64,000 nt of DNA from Marinobacter daqiaonensis (GCF_900115285.1 NZ_FOYW01000001.1:1461616-1525615), one strand, 5' to 3'. Positions 46,496-56,734 are shown, counted from the stretch's first letter. Notes: generated by a model from the letters alone, not told the origin. Made by a program: numbers and translations.

Positions 46496-47173
46496 TCAGG
46501 CGCGCTTGCGTACCACCTGGTAGCTGCGGGTGAAGTACTCCACCGGTACGCTCAGCATGTGCACCAGCCGGGTGAACGGGAACAGCACGAAGATGGTCAG
46601 GCCCAGGAAGATATGGGTCTTGTAGATCCAGTGCACGTCCGCGATGTAGCCGGCAACACCCCCCTGAAGGGTCACGATACCTTGCGCCCAGGCGGAGAAC
46701 TTGAGCATGGTGGCGCCATCCAGGTGGCCCATGGTGGGCAGGATGGTGAGCAGACCCAGGGCCAGCTGGGCCACCAGGATCAGGATGACCAGGTTGTCGG
46801 CTATGGTGCTGCTGGCCTTGACCCGGGGATCCGTCAGCCGGCGCCAGGCGAGCATGCTGCCGCCAATCAGGGCCATGATTCCGGCAATACCACCCACCAC
46901 GACCGCCAGTACCTGCTTGGTGCCAGGCGTCATGAAGGGTTCATAGAGCGCATGGGGGGTCAGCAGACCCACCAGATGGCCGAAGAAGATCACCAGGATA
47001 CCCACATGGAACAGCACGCTGGCCATCACCATGTTCTTCTTGCGAAGCATCTGGGTGGAGTGGGCCTTCCAGGTGAACTGGCCGTGGTCATAGCGCGCCC
47101 AGGTGCCGATTACCATGATGGCAATGGCAATGTAGGGATAGACTCCAAACAGTAACGTATTGAGATAGGACAT
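46496..47173 (-). CDS. narI: Respiratory nitrate reductase gamma subunit NarI
   Basis: 225 residues, five membrane helices, cytochrome b that takes electrons from quinol to NarH. Heme ligand histidines lie in FHVGILVIFFGHLVGL and in HWIYKTHIFLGL with RLVHMLSVP. Start at ATG 47173 is favoured by AGGAGG at eight bases; ATG 47179 is possible. It is 20 bases after narJ. Confidence 0.96.
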   Translation of the reverse strand: MSYLNTLLFGVYPYIAIAIMVIGTWARYDHGQFTWKAHSTQMLRKKNMVMASVLFHVGILVIFFGHLVGLLTPHALYEPFMTPGTKQVLAVVVGGIAGIMALIGGSMLAWRRLTDPRVKASSTIADNLVILILVAQLALGLLTILPTMGHLDGATMLKFSAWAQGIVTLQGGVAGYIADVHWIYKTHIFLGLTIFVLFPFTRLVHMLSVPVEYFTRSYQVVRKRA

Positions 47174-47193
47174 TTTCATTTCCTCCTGCGCCC

Positions 47194-47934
47194 TCAGGCG
47201 CGCCCGGCCTGACGGGGCGTAGCATCCGTCATCAGCTGATCACTCAGGTGAATGGTCTGGATCTGCTCCAGCTCCCGGCGGCGTTGACCAACCACACCGC
47301 CAGTACTGCAGGAACCGCCCTGGTCATCCACGAATTTCACCATTTCCTCTTCCCAGACTTTATCCAGCGCCTCGGGCGTATCGTCGCGCTCCTCGGAAGC
47401 CACGATTCTGGCCAGCTCCTGCCGGTCGGCATTCCGGCCGGAAAGTACCAGCAGTGCATCCATCACCACGTGATAGAGGCTCTCCCGCTGGTAGAGTCGC
47501 TCACCGAGCAGGCCCAGGATGTGGTGGATATCCTCCAGCCAGCTGCGGACTTCATCCCAGGGTCGTGTGGACAGATACTCCAGAAACAGGGGCAGGTAAT
47601 CCGGCAGTTCACGGGCATCGATCTCCAGCCCATTTCTGCTGTATTCCTCCATCAGGTCCACCATGGCCTGGCCGCGGTCCCGGGATTCCCCGTGAACATG
47701 TTCGAACAGCAGCAGCGAGGTTGCCCGGCCCTTGTCGAAGGTACCCACGTAGCTCTCCTGCAGATCCATCAGATCACCGCTGCAGAGCAGGTCAACGCAC
47801 CGAAGCAGCTGTTCCTTGTTCTTCAGCGGCAGTCGATTGTCCTCGAGGACAATCGCCACCAGAGCATCCTTGGAGGCCTGGAGGTCTTCCGTGGGGTATT
47901 CGAGAACTCTTGCCATTACCTTTAGAAGTTGCAT
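47194..47934 (-). CDS. narJ: Nitrate reductase assembly chaperone NarJ
   Basis: 246 residues, helical, cytoplasmic chaperone that helps insert the molybdenum cofactor into NarG and docks NarGH on NarI. The core LLFEHVHGESRDRGQAMVDL and PDYLPLFLEYLS are diagnostic. ATG 47934 has GAGGAGG five bases upstream. It starts 10 bases after narH. Confidence 0.96.
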   Translation of the reverse strand: MQLLKVMARVLEYPTEDLQASKDALVAIVLEDNRLPLKNKEQLLRCVDLLCSGDLMDLQESYVGTFDKGRATSLLLFEHVHGESRDRGQAMVDLMEEYSRNGLEIDARELPDYLPLFLEYLSTRPWDEVRSWLEDIHHILGLLGERLYQRESLYHVVMDALLVLSGRNADRQELARIVASEERDDTPEALDKVWEEEMVKFVDDQGGSCSTGGVVGQRRRELEQIQTIHLSDQLMTDATPRQAGRA

Positions 47935-47944
47935 CTTGGCCTCC

Positions 47945-49528
47945 TCATTCCTGCAGCTGTTTCGGGTCAACCTGCTTCACGGTGGTCAGCTTCTGCACCA
48001 TGGTGGTGGTCTGCTTGCGGCCACCGAACAGGCTGAAGTCGCTGTCACCGCCGTTGCAGCCATCACCGAAGCTGAAGCCGCATCCGCCACGCTCGGCGTA
48101 AGCGGTGATGGTGGCGTCCGGGAAGGCTTCCTTCGCCAGCTCACGATGGCTGGTGGGGATAACGAACCGGTCCTCGTAGTCGGCAATGGCCAGGTAACGG
48201 TACATCTCGTCAGCCTGGGCCTTGGTCAGTCCACACTCCTCCAGGGCCCGAAGGTCTTCCCTGCCCTCCACGGTCTCGGCGCGCTTGTACAGGCGCATGG
48301 CCATGATCCGCTTGAGGGCCCGGACAATGGGCTTCTCGTCACCGGCGGTCAGCAGGTTGGCCAGGTACTTGACCGGAATCCGCAGGCTTTCGATCTTGGG
48401 CAGCACGCCGTCAAACTCCACCTTGCCAGCCTCGGCGGCGGACTGGATCGGGCTCAGGGGCGGCACGTACCAGACCATGGGCAGGGTGCGGTATTCCGGG
48501 TGCAGCGGCAGGGCCAGTTTCCAGTCCACCGCCATCTTGTAGACCGGGCTGCGCTGGGCCGCCTCGATCACGTTCATGGGAACGCCATCCTTCTTCGCCT
48601 GCTCGATCACTTTCGGATCGTTCGGGTCCAGGAAGATCTCCAGCTGCTTCTCGTACAGTTCATGCTCGCCCGGTGTGCTGGCCACTTCCTCGATGCGGTC
48701 AGCATCGTAGAGCAGCACGCCCAGGTAGCGGATCCGTCCGACACAGGTCTCGGAGCAGACCGTGGGCATGCCGGCCTCAATGCGCGGATAGCAGAAGATG
48801 CACTTCTCGGACTTTCCGGTCTTCCAGTTGAAGTAGATCTTCTTGTAGGGGCAGCCGGAAACACACATCCGCCAGCCACGGCACTTGTCCTGGTCGATCA
48901 GGACAATGCCGTCCTCTTCCCGCTTGTAGATGGCGCCGCTTGGGCAGCTGGCCACGCAGGTGGGGTTGAGGCAGTGCTCGCACAGGCGCGGCAGGTACAT
49001 CATGAAGGTGTTTTCGAACTGCCCGTAGATGTCCGCCTGCACCTGGTCGAAGTTCTTGTCCTTGCGGCGCTTGGCGAACTCTGTGCCCAGGATTTCCTCC
49101 CAGTTGGGACCCCATTCGATCTTCTGCATGCGCTGGCCGGAGATGACCGAACGCGGCCGTGCCACCGGCTGGTGCTTGCTGTCACCGGCGGTATGCAGGT
49201 GCTGGTAGTCGAAATCGAACGGCTCGTAGTAGTCGTCGATCTGCGGCAGATCCGGGTTGGCGAAGATGTTCGCCAGAATCCGGAAGCGGCCGCCGATTCG
49301 TGGACGGATCTTGCCGGAGCTGTCCCGCATCCAGCCGCCCTTCCACTTGTCCTGGTTTTCCCATTCCTTCGGGTAGCCGATACCGGGCTTGGTCTCGACG
49401 TTATTGAACCAGGCGTACTCCATGCCTTCACGGCTGGTCCAGACGTTCTTACAGGTGACTGAACAGGTGTGACAACCGATGCACTTGTCCAGGTTCAGCA
49501 CCATGCCGACTTGGGAACGGATTTTCAT
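47945..49528 (-). CDS. narH: Respiratory nitrate reductase beta subunit NarH
   Basis: 527-residue iron-sulfur subunit with four cluster motifs: CIGCHTCSVTCKNVW, CEHCLNPTCVASCPSG, CRGWRMCVSGCPYKK (the Trp in the second position marks the 3Fe-4S site) and CIFCYPRIEAGMPTVCSETC. It passes electrons from NarI to NarG on the cytoplasmic face. Its ATG overlaps the narG stop by four bases. Confidence 0.98.
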   Translation of the reverse strand: MKIRSQVGMVLNLDKCIGCHTCSVTCKNVWTSREGMEYAWFNNVETKPGIGYPKEWENQDKWKGGWMRDSSGKIRPRIGGRFRILANIFANPDLPQIDDYYEPFDFDYQHLHTAGDSKHQPVARPRSVISGQRMQKIEWGPNWEEILGTEFAKRRKDKNFDQVQADIYGQFENTFMMYLPRLCEHCLNPTCVASCPSGAIYKREEDGIVLIDQDKCRGWRMCVSGCPYKKIYFNWKTGKSEKCIFCYPRIEAGMPTVCSETCVGRIRYLGVLLYDADRIEEVASTPGEHELYEKQLEIFLDPNDPKVIEQAKKDGVPMNVIEAAQRSPVYKMAVDWKLALPLHPEYRTLPMVWYVPPLSPIQSAAEAGKVEFDGVLPKIESLRIPVKYLANLLTAGDEKPIVRALKRIMAMRLYKRAETVEGREDLRALEECGLTKAQADEMYRYLAIADYEDRFVIPTSHRELAKEAFPDATITAYAERGGCGFSFGDGCNGGDSDFSLFGGRKQTTTMVQKLTTVKQVDPKQLQE

Positions 49529-52500
49529 TTTACAGCCTCCTGAACAGTGTCGTTGCCTTCACCATCGAGCCAGTCGATGTTGTGCATCTTGCGCACCACC
49601 ACGAATTCGTCGCGGTTGGAGCCCACGGTGCCGTAGTAGTTAAAGCCGTAGGAATACTGGGCGTAGCCGCCAATCATATGGGTCGGCTTGGGGCACACCC
49701 GGGTGACCGAGTTATGGATACCACCCCGGGTACCGGTGATCTCGGAGCCAGGCACATTCACGATCCGCTCCTGGGCGTGGTACATCATCACCATGCCGGG
49801 CATGACCCGCTGACTCACCACCGCCCGGGCCGCGATGGCGCCGTTGGCGTTGAACAGTTCGATCCAGTCGTTATCCTCGATGCCCATTTCCTTGGCGTCG
49901 TCCTCGCTCAGCCAGACGATGGGACCGCCCCGGGAAAGCGTCAGCATCAGCAGGTTGTCGCTGTAGGTGCTGTGGATACCCCACTTCTGGTGAGGGGTGA
50001 TCCAGTTCAGCGCCTTCTCCGGATTGCCGTTGCTGCGCTGATTGAGCATGCTTCCCACCGCCTTGGTGTTGATGGGCGGCCGGTAAACCAGCAGGCTCTC
50101 GCCAAAGGCGCGCATCCACTCATGGTCCTGATAGAACTGCTGGCGACCGGTCAGGGTGCGCCAGGGGATCAACTCATGGACGTTGGTGTAGCCGGCGTTG
50201 TAGGACACGTGCTCATCTTCAAGGCCGGACCAGGTGGGGCTGGAGATGATCTTCCGCGGCTGAGCCACAACGTCCCGGAAACGGATCTTTTCCTCTTCCT
50301 TATTGATGGCCAGGTGGGTGTGATCCAGGCCCGTGATGTCGGACAGCGCCTGCCAGGCTTTCACAGCTACCTGGCCGTTGGTTTCCGGCGCCAGGGAGAG
50401 GATGACCTCCGCCGCATCGATGGCACTCTCGATCTTGGGACGGCCTGCGTTGGCACCCTCGAGATGCCTGTGGTTCAGGTCTCCGAGGAACTTCACTTCC
50501 TTTTCGGTGTTCCAGTTGATGCCCTTGCCACCGTTACCCAGCTTGTCCATCAGCGGACCGAGCGAGGTAAAGCGGGCGTAGGTGTTGGGGTAATCCCGCT
50601 CAACAGTAACGAAGTTGGGCGCGGTCTTGCCCGGAATCAGCTCGCACTCGCCTTTCTTCCAGTCCTTCACGTCAAAGGGCTGACCCAGCTCGGCCGGCGC
50701 ATCGTGCAGCAGTGGCAGGGTAACCACGTCCTTCTCAACACCCAGATGACCTTCCGCCGCCTTGGAGAACGCCTTGGCGATCCCCTTGTAGATTTCCCAG
50801 TCACTGCGGGCTTCCCAGGCCGGGTCAGTGGCCGCGGTCAGCGGGTGAATGAACGGGTGCATGTCGGATGTATTCAGGTCGTTCTTCTCGTACCAGGTAG
50901 CGGTCGGCAGAACGATGTCGGAATACAGGCAGGTGGTGGACATGCGGAAGTCCAGGGTCACCAGCAGGTCGAGCTTGCCTTCCGGCGCCTCGTCGTGCCA
51001 TTTGACCTCTTCCGGCTTGGCGCCGCCTTCGTGTCCCAGGTCCTTGCCCTGCAGGCCGTTGGTGGTTCCCAACAGGTACTTGAGCATGTACTCATGGCCC
51101 TTGCCGGAGGAACCCAGCAGGTTGGAGCGCCAGATGAACAGGTTGCGCGGGCAGTTCTCGGGCGCTTCCGGATCCTCGCTGGCGAAGGCCAGGGTGCCAT
51201 CCTTCATGGATCTGGCCACGTAATCGGCCACTTCCATGCCGGCTTTTTCGGCCTCGGCGGCGATACCCAGGGGGTTGCGGTTCAGTTGCGGTGCGGACGG
51301 CAGCCAGCCCATGCGCTCGGCGCGGACGTTGTAGTCGATGAGGCTGCCACCGAACTTGGACTTGTCCGCCAGGGGCGACAGGATTTCGTCCACGCCCAGC
51401 TTCTCGTAGCGCCACTGGCCAGAGTGGGCGTAGAAGAAGGAAGTCGAGTTCATGTGGCGCGGCGGACGCTGCCAGTCCAGGCCAAAGGCCAGGGGCTGCC
51501 AGCCGGTCTGCGGACGCAGTTTTTCCTGGCCGACATAGTGGGCCCAGCCGCCACCGCTCTGGCCGATACAGCCACACATGATCAGCATGTTGATCAGGCC
51601 ACGGTAGTTCATGTCCATGTGGTACCAGTGGTTCATACCGGCACCGACGATGACCATGGAACGGCCTTTTGTCTTGTCGGCGTTGTCGGCGAACTCGCGG
51701 GCGATGCGGATCACTTTGTCGGCGGGTACGCCGGTGATCTTTTCCTGCCAGGCCGGGGTGTAGGGCTTCACTTCGTCATAGGAGGTGGCGCCATCGTCAT
51801 CGCCCAGGCCACGGCTGATGCCGTAGTTGGCCACCATCAGGTCATACACAGTCACCACACGACCTTCTGAGCCATCCGCCAGCTGAACCTTGCGGCTGCC
51901 CAGCTTGTGCTTGAGGATGTCGTTGATCTCGACGTGGTTGTAGTGCTCGTGCTCGATACCACCAAAGTACGGGAAGGCAACGTCGACGACTTCGTCGTGC
52001 TTCTCCACCATGGACAACTGCAGGTTGACGTCCCTGGTGTTGGCGGTCTGCTTCAGGTTCCACTTGCCCTTCTCACCCCAGCGGTAACCGATGGAGCCGT
52101 TCGGAGCTGTCAGTTCACCAGAGGCCTCATCAATGGCGATGGTTTTCCACTCGGGGTTGTTTTCCTCGCCCAGGCCGTCCACCAGGTCGGCGGCACGCAG
52201 GAAGCGGCCCGGTGCGTAGCTGCCATCGTCGCGCTGCTCCAGCATGACCAGGTAGGGCATGTCGGTGTAGCGGCGCACGTAGTCGGTGAAGTACTCGCTG
52301 GGCTTGTCGACGTGGAATTCCTTGAGGATCACGTGCCCCATGGCCATACCCAGAGCGGCATCGGTGCCCTGCTTCGGGTTCAGCCACTCGTCGGAGAGCT
52401 TGGAGACTTCCGCGTAGTCCGGGGTAATGGCGACGGTCTTGGTGCCCTTGTAGCGCACCTCGGTGAAGAAGTGGGCATCCGGAGTCCGGGTCTGGGGCAC

Positions 52501-53268
52501 GTTGGAGCCCCAGGCGATGATATAGCCGGAGTTGTACCAGTCGGCGGATTCCGGCACGTCGGTCTGCTCACCCCAGGTCTGCGGGGAGGCCGGCGGCAGG
52601 TCGCAGTACCAGTCGTAGAAGCTCATGCAGACGCCACCGATCAGGGACAGGTAGCGGCTGCCGGCAGCGTAGGACACCATGGACATGGCGGGGATCGGCG
52701 AGAAGCCAATGATGCGGTCCGGGCCGAACTTCCTGGCGGTGTAGACGTTGGAGGCGGCGATCAGTTCGTTGACCTCGTCCCAGCTGGAGCGCACAAAGCC
52801 GCCCATGCCGCGACGGGGCTTGTACTCGGCGGTCTTCTTGGGGTCTTCCACGATGGAGGCCCAGGCATCCACCGGGTCGTTATGCTGGGTCTTCGCGGCC
52901 CGCCAGAGTTTCATCAGATGCTTGCGCATCAGCGGGTACTTCAGACGGTTGGCACTGTACATGTACCAGGAATAGCTGGCGCCACGGGGACAGCCACGGG
53001 GCTCGTGGTTGGGCAGATCCGGGCGGGTACGGGGGTAATCGGTCTGCTGGGTTTCCCAGGTGACCAGACCGTTCTTGACGTAGATTTTCCAGCTGCAGGA
53101 GCCGGTGCAGTTCACGCCGTGGGTGGAGCGCACGACCTTATCGTGCTGCCAGCGGTGGCGATAGCTGTTTTCCCAGTCGCGGTTGACGTTATGGGTCTCT
53201 CCATGGCCGTTGGCAAACGGCTCCCGCTTTTTCCTGAAGTAGTTCAGTTTGTCGATCAAATGACTCAT
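49525..53268 (-). CDS. narG: Respiratory nitrate reductase alpha subunit NarG
   Basis: 1247-residue molybdenum catalytic subunit that reduces nitrate to nitrite in the cytoplasm. The N-terminal cluster uses His and Cys in HGVNCTGSCSWKIY and the later PRGCPRGASYSW. The Mo-region signature SFYDWYCDLPPASPQTWGEQ is present, and the C-terminal domain has the dinucleotide-binding ENDWIELFNANGAIAARAVV type text. A NarL-like pair lies in the 119-base gap from narK, so narGHJI may have its own promoter as well as read-through. Confidence 0.98.
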   Translation of the reverse strand: MSHLIDKLNYFRKKREPFANGHGETHNVNRDWENSYRHRWQHDKVVRSTHGVNCTGSCSWKIYVKNGLVTWETQQTDYPRTRPDLPNHEPRGCPRGASYSWYMYSANRLKYPLMRKHLMKLWRAAKTQHNDPVDAWASIVEDPKKTAEYKPRRGMGGFVRSSWDEVNELIAASNVYTARKFGPDRIIGFSPIPAMSMVSYAAGSRYLSLIGGVCMSFYDWYCDLPPASPQTWGEQTDVPESADWYNSGYIIAWGSNVPQTRTPDAHFFTEVRYKGTKTVAITPDYAEVSKLSDEWLNPKQGTDAALGMAMGHVILKEFHVDKPSEYFTDYVRRYTDMPYLVMLEQRDDGSYAPGRFLRAADLVDGLGEENNPEWKTIAIDEASGELTAPNGSIGYRWGEKGKWNLKQTANTRDVNLQLSMVEKHDEVVDVAFPYFGGIEHEHYNHVEINDILKHKLGSRKVQLADGSEGRVVTVYDLMVANYGISRGLGDDDGATSYDEVKPYTPAWQEKITGVPADKVIRIAREFADNADKTKGRSMVIVGAGMNHWYHMDMNYRGLINMLIMCGCIGQSGGGWAHYVGQEKLRPQTGWQPLAFGLDWQRPPRHMNSTSFFYAHSGQWRYEKLGVDEILSPLADKSKFGGSLIDYNVRAERMGWLPSAPQLNRNPLGIAAEAEKAGMEVADYVARSMKDGTLAFASEDPEAPENCPRNLFIWRSNLLGSSGKGHEYMLKYLLGTTNGLQGKDLGHEGGAKPEEVKWHDEAPEGKLDLLVTLDFRMSTTCLYSDIVLPTATWYEKNDLNTSDMHPFIHPLTAATDPAWEARSDWEIYKGIAKAFSKAAEGHLGVEKDVVTLPLLHDAPAELGQPFDVKDWKKGECELIPGKTAPNFVTVERDYPNTYARFTSLGPLMDKLGNGGKGINWNTEKEVKFLGDLNHRHLEGANAGRPKIESAIDAAEVILSLAPETNGQVAVKAWQALSDITGLDHTHLAINKEEEKIRFRDVVAQPRKIISSPTWSGLEDEHVSYNAGYTNVHELIPWRTLTGRQQFYQDHEWMRAFGESLLVYRPPINTKAVGSMLNQRSNGNPEKALNWITPHQKWGIHSTYSDNLLMLTLSRGGPIVWLSEDDAKEMGIEDNDWIELFNANGAIAARAVVSQRVMPGMVMMYHAQERIVNVPGSEITGTRGGIHNSVTRVCPKPTHMIGGYAQYSYGFNYYGTVGSNRDEFVVVRKMHNIDWLDGEGNDTVQEAVK

Positions 53269-53366
53269 GGTCTCTCTCCGCTTGCCGGATCGTTGTTCCG
53301 ATTTGAGACCATTGTGTGGGAGACAGGCCCTGAAATCTGCGTGGTTACCCCGTCATAACCCTTCTC

Positions 53367-53382
53367 TACCACCCCCGGGGTA
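53367..53382. promoter_or_regulatory. NarL-like 7-2-7 heptamer pair before narG
   Basis: TACCACC and CGGGGTA face each other across CC, about 100 bases before the narG ATG; a further TACCCCG lies at 53346. No FNR-type box was seen in this gap. Confidence 0.45.
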
Positions 53383-53387
53383 GATGG

Positions 53388-54659
53388 CTATATCCCCCCG
53401 CGGAGCAGGGTCAGGCGTTCTTCACGACGGCAGGCGCTGGCGAAGAGGATCAGGCTGCAGGCGAGCAGCAGGAAGAGGATCATGAACACGGCACTGCGAA
53501 CACCGAGCCACTGGTTCACCGCACTGAACAGCACGGGCAAAATAAAGGCGACGGAACAGGCGCTGACAAGCAGGATACCGGCGGCGAAGCCGGCCAGACG
53601 CCGGTTCTGGACCACCATCATCCGTTGCAGGCCCGCCATGGCACAGCCAAGGGCAACTCCGAGCAGCACCATGAAGCCTCCGGCCAGCAACAGAGGCAGC
53701 ATAAACTCAATCTCTATGCGACCGTTTTTACCCTCCACGTACAGGGTCATGGGCGGGTAGGAAAGCACGAACAGCGCCACCAGGCAGACTCCCAGCGCCC
53801 AGGTCACCACCCTTGGCGATCCGTGCCGGTCCGCCAGGTATCCGCCAAGTACCTGAGCGGCGGCACCAGGGAGTACGAACCACTGCGCCATGCCGGCACC
53901 ATGTCCGACCGGCAGATCGTAGTGAGAAGCCAGGTAATCCGGCAGCCACAGTGCCAGGGCGAAAAAGCTTCCGGCCACTACACCGAACCAGCCTGCAATC
54001 TGCCACAGGCGAAAACGAACAAGCGCATGCAACGCCCCAAGGACGGTTGTTTCAGGAGACGCTTCGGATGACGGATCTTCGCGATCGGTCAACAGCACCA
54101 GCAGCACGAGAATCAGCAGCAGCACAATCAGGTAGGCAAGCGGAACGACGCGCCATGCGAATGCCTCCAGGATCAATGGCACCAGGTAATAACTCAGGCC
54201 TATTCCGGTAATACCGCCCCCAAAGATCCCTAGCACCCGACCCATGTGTCGCGGCGAAGCGTGTTGGGTAACAAACTCCAGCCCGGCACTGTAATAACCC
54301 GCCGCCAGTCCGAGACCGGCGCCGGCGAACAGAAAACCGGCGAAGGTGTCGGCCTTCATAAGCAACAGCATGCTTACCGCCAGCCCGCCCAGACAGAGGA
54401 TCATGATGCGCACCGAGCCGAACTTCTGGGCGGCCAGGCCCGCTGGCACCGCCAGCAAGGCTCCGGATGCCATGGGCAGGGCAAGCATCAGGCCGAACTG
54501 CACACTGGTCAGCGCCAGGGCATCCCGGATATGGACACCGGCTACCGCGAACAGTGACCAGCAGCCGGCCGCCACGATGAAGCCGGCAAGCGCCAGGGGC
54601 AACGCGATCGCCAGTGAATTCAGATTGTCTTCTTCGTCCGGGGGCACCCAATGAACCAT
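53388..54659 (-). CDS. narK: Nitrate/nitrite MFS transporter NarK
   Basis: 423 residues with 12 membrane helices. The nitrate signature is visible in LGIFGGGITGIGLSYYLVP and the second nitrate-type stretch around VGHGAGMAQWFVLPGAAAQ. Length fits a NarK1-like proton-nitrate symporter, though nitrate/nitrite exchange cannot be excluded. ATG 54659 follows AGGA. Only one narK copy is present here, unlike the narK1-narK2 pairs of pseudomonads. Confidence 0.9.
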   Translation of the reverse strand: MVHWVPPDEEDNLNSLAIALPLALAGFIVAAGCWSLFAVAGVHIRDALALTSVQFGLMLALPMASGALLAVPAGLAAQKFGSVRIMILCLGGLAVSMLLLMKADTFAGFLFAGAGLGLAAGYYSAGLEFVTQHASPRHMGRVLGIFGGGITGIGLSYYLVPLILEAFAWRVVPLAYLIVLLLILVLLVLLTDREDPSSEASPETTVLGALHALVRFRLWQIAGWFGVVAGSFFALALWLPDYLASHYDLPVGHGAGMAQWFVLPGAAAQVLGGYLADRHGSPRVVTWALGVCLVALFVLSYPPMTLYVEGKNGRIEIEFMLPLLLAGGFMVLLGVALGCAMAGLQRMMVVQNRRLAGFAAGILLVSACSVAFILPVLFSAVNQWLGVRSAVFMILFLLLACSLILFASACRREERLTLLRGGI

Positions 54660-54732
54660 AGTGAAGTCCTGCAAAAGGCAACTTCTAGTGTCCGTCTTTG
54701 CCCGGGAAACCGTCAAAGATTACAATGGAAGA

Positions 54733-54769
54733 TAACCCAATGGGGTAATCCACTATCCTTAACGGGGTA
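54733..54769. promoter_or_regulatory. NarL-like heptamers between narK and narX
   Basis: TAACCCAATGGGGTA (54733-54747) is an inverted pair with one-base spacing, and CGGGGTA follows at 54763. They lie in the 170-base divergent gap, suggesting NarL control of narK and possibly autoregulation of narXL. Spacing is not the canonical two bases, so confidence is modest. Confidence 0.4.
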
Positions 54770-54829
54770 TACGTTCCGGCCAGGTTAGCGCAGAATAGTC
54801 CCGTTAAGCCGATCTCATCTTGGGCCCTT

Positions 54830-56686
54830 ATGACAACCAGCAGTCCTCTTGTCAGACGAATCGCCATTGTCGTCGGCGCGATTGTGCTTACGGCTGTCGT
54901 CAGTATGGCGACGACACTGGCCGTTTCCCAAAGCATTGAAGGCAATGCCACCGCCATTAACCAGGCCGGCGCATTGCGCATGGGGGCGTTCGAGTTGCTG
55001 GCAGGCTCGGCCAGCATTGGAGGTGAGGAAGCCCGGAGTTTCGCCAGCCAGATGGAAGATTATGAGCGCCGGCTCTCCCAGACTTCTCTGATCCGTACCA
55101 TCCCCAGCGCCAAGGATCACCCGCTCCACCTGCAGTACCAGACCGTGATGGAGTTCTGGTCGGACCGTCTTCGCCCGGTACTCGAAGCCCATACCGAAGG
55201 CCGGCCGGTATCGCTGGCATTGCTGGACACAACAAAAGCCTTTGTCGCCGAAGTCGATGCTCTGGTAAGCATGCTTGAGGCGAGGACCGAGGCCAGGATA
55301 GACCTGCTCCACGTTATCCAGATCATCAGCCTGGTGTTTTCCATCCTGATCGCACTGGCTCTGTTCGTCGACCTGAAGAAGCGGGTACTGCAACCGCTGC
55401 GCAAGCTGGTCGGCATTGCCACCGCGGTTGGTGAAAAGGACTTCTCCCGGAAGGCCAACCTCCAGGGCGCGGACGAACTCTCCCGTCTGGGCGCCGCCTT
55501 CGACCAGATGACCACCGAGCTGGCCCTCAGCTACCACGAACTGGAAAGCGAGGCCCGCACAAAGACGCGGGAGCTGGAAAAAAGCCACCAGGCTCTGGAA
55601 CTGCTCCACAGTGCCAGCCGCACCCTGTTCGCCAGTCACGACCTTTGCAGTGGCGCCATTCCGATGCTTCAGGACCTGGAGCAGCTCCTGGGCGTCGGCC
55701 CCATCCGGCTGTACCTGCATGACAAGAACAGTAATGGGCCGGTGGAGGCCGTGACGACCTCCACTTTGGAGCGCCCTTTCTATTGCCGGGACCACCACTG
55801 CACCGCCTGCCTGGTAACGCCCGAGGTATACGACGAACTACCGGTGGAAGAAAACGACGGTCGCCGCCTGCTGCTGCCGATCCGGACACCCGGTCAACTC
55901 CTGGGCACACTGGAAGTCTGGTATCCCGCCGACAAGGGCCTTTCCGACACGGCGCGCCGGCTGCTGGAGACTCTGAGCGACCAGCTGGCCACTGCGATCT
56001 TCCTGGAAAAACAGATTACCGAGGAACAGCGCCTCACCCTGGCGGAAGAGCGGGCCGTCATCGCCCGGGAACTGCACGATTCCCTGGCCCAGTCCCTGTC
56101 CTATCTGAAAATGCAGGTGGCCCGCCTGCGCCGTCTGGAGATAACCGGCGAGCAGGAAAAGGCCCATAACGCCATCCTCGAAGAGCTCAGCACCGGCCTC
56201 AACAGCGCCTACCGTCAGCTGCGGGAGCTGCTTACCACCTTCCGCCTGAAGCTGGATACACCGGACCTGGCCACCGCGCTGCGGCAAACCGTGACAGAGT
56301 TCAGCGAACGTCTCGGCGAAGACGTACGTCTTGACTATGATTTGCCGCCCAACACATTATCCCCGAACGAAGAGATACATACTCTGCAGATCGTGAGGGA
56401 GGCGCTTGCCAATGCCGTCAAGCACTCGCAGGCTACCGAGGTGCGGGTGCAGGTTCTGTTCGAATCCCCGAAGGTACAGGTGCGGGTACTCGACAATGGT
56501 ATCGGACTTCCCGGAGGCGACCAGCCATCCCAGCACTACGGGCTGATCATCATCCAGGACCGGGCCCGCACGCTCGGTGGCAAGGTCAGCGTTCAGAACC
56601 GGCCCACCGGCGGCGTGGAAGTGGCCCTGAGCTTTATCCCCAAGAGCCGCCACATGATTCTGACCCAGCAGGCCAGCGCCGGTTAG
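54830..56686 (+). CDS. narX: Nitrate/nitrite sensor histidine kinase NarX
   Basis: 618-residue membrane kinase. The periplasmic nitrate-binding P-box AINQAGALRMGAFELLAG lies at 42-59 after helix 1 (8-32). A second helix near 160-180, HAMP, and a central GAF-like module with a Cys cluster (CRDHHCTAC) follow. The phospho-acceptor is His 416 in RELHDSLAQSLSYLK, then an HATPase with DNGIGLPGG. It signals to NarL, encoded 48 bases downstream. Confidence 0.96.
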   Translation: MTTSSPLVRRIAIVVGAIVLTAVVSMATTLAVSQSIEGNATAINQAGALRMGAFELLAGSASIGGEEARSFASQMEDYERRLSQTSLIRTIPSAKDHPLHLQYQTVMEFWSDRLRPVLEAHTEGRPVSLALLDTTKAFVAEVDALVSMLEARTEARIDLLHVIQIISLVFSILIALALFVDLKKRVLQPLRKLVGIATAVGEKDFSRKANLQGADELSRLGAAFDQMTTELALSYHELESEARTKTRELEKSHQALELLHSASRTLFASHDLCSGAIPMLQDLEQLLGVGPIRLYLHDKNSNGPVEAVTTSTLERPFYCRDHHCTACLVTPEVYDELPVEENDGRRLLLPIRTPGQLLGTLEVWYPADKGLSDTARRLLETLSDQLATAIFLEKQITEEQRLTLAEERAVIARELHDSLAQSLSYLKMQVARLRRLEITGEQEKAHNAILEELSTGLNSAYRQLRELLTTFRLKLDTPDLATALRQTVTEFSERLGEDVRLDYDLPPNTLSPNEEIHTLQIVREALANAVKHSQATEVRVQVLFESPKVQVRVLDNGIGLPGGDQPSQHYGLIIIQDRARTLGGKVSVQNRPTGGVEVALSFIPKSRHMILTQQASAG

Positions 56687-56734
56687 GCGCTGATCTGCTG
56701 ACTATTTCAGCATAACGACGGATTGAGAGAGACC

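Noticed and set aside
49582..51870. Long open frame of 762 codons antisense to narG
   Set aside because: It mirrors the GC-rich narG coding strand and has no recognisable domain; narG itself is complete and unmistakable.
51907..53358. Open frame of 483 codons antisense to the start of narG
   Set aside because: Same antisense artefact; the narG N-terminal cluster motif is on the other strand.
54677..54720. TTTG and CAAA words in the narK-narX gap as an FNR box
   Set aside because: The two halves are too far apart for the 14-base FNR site, so no FNR box is called there.
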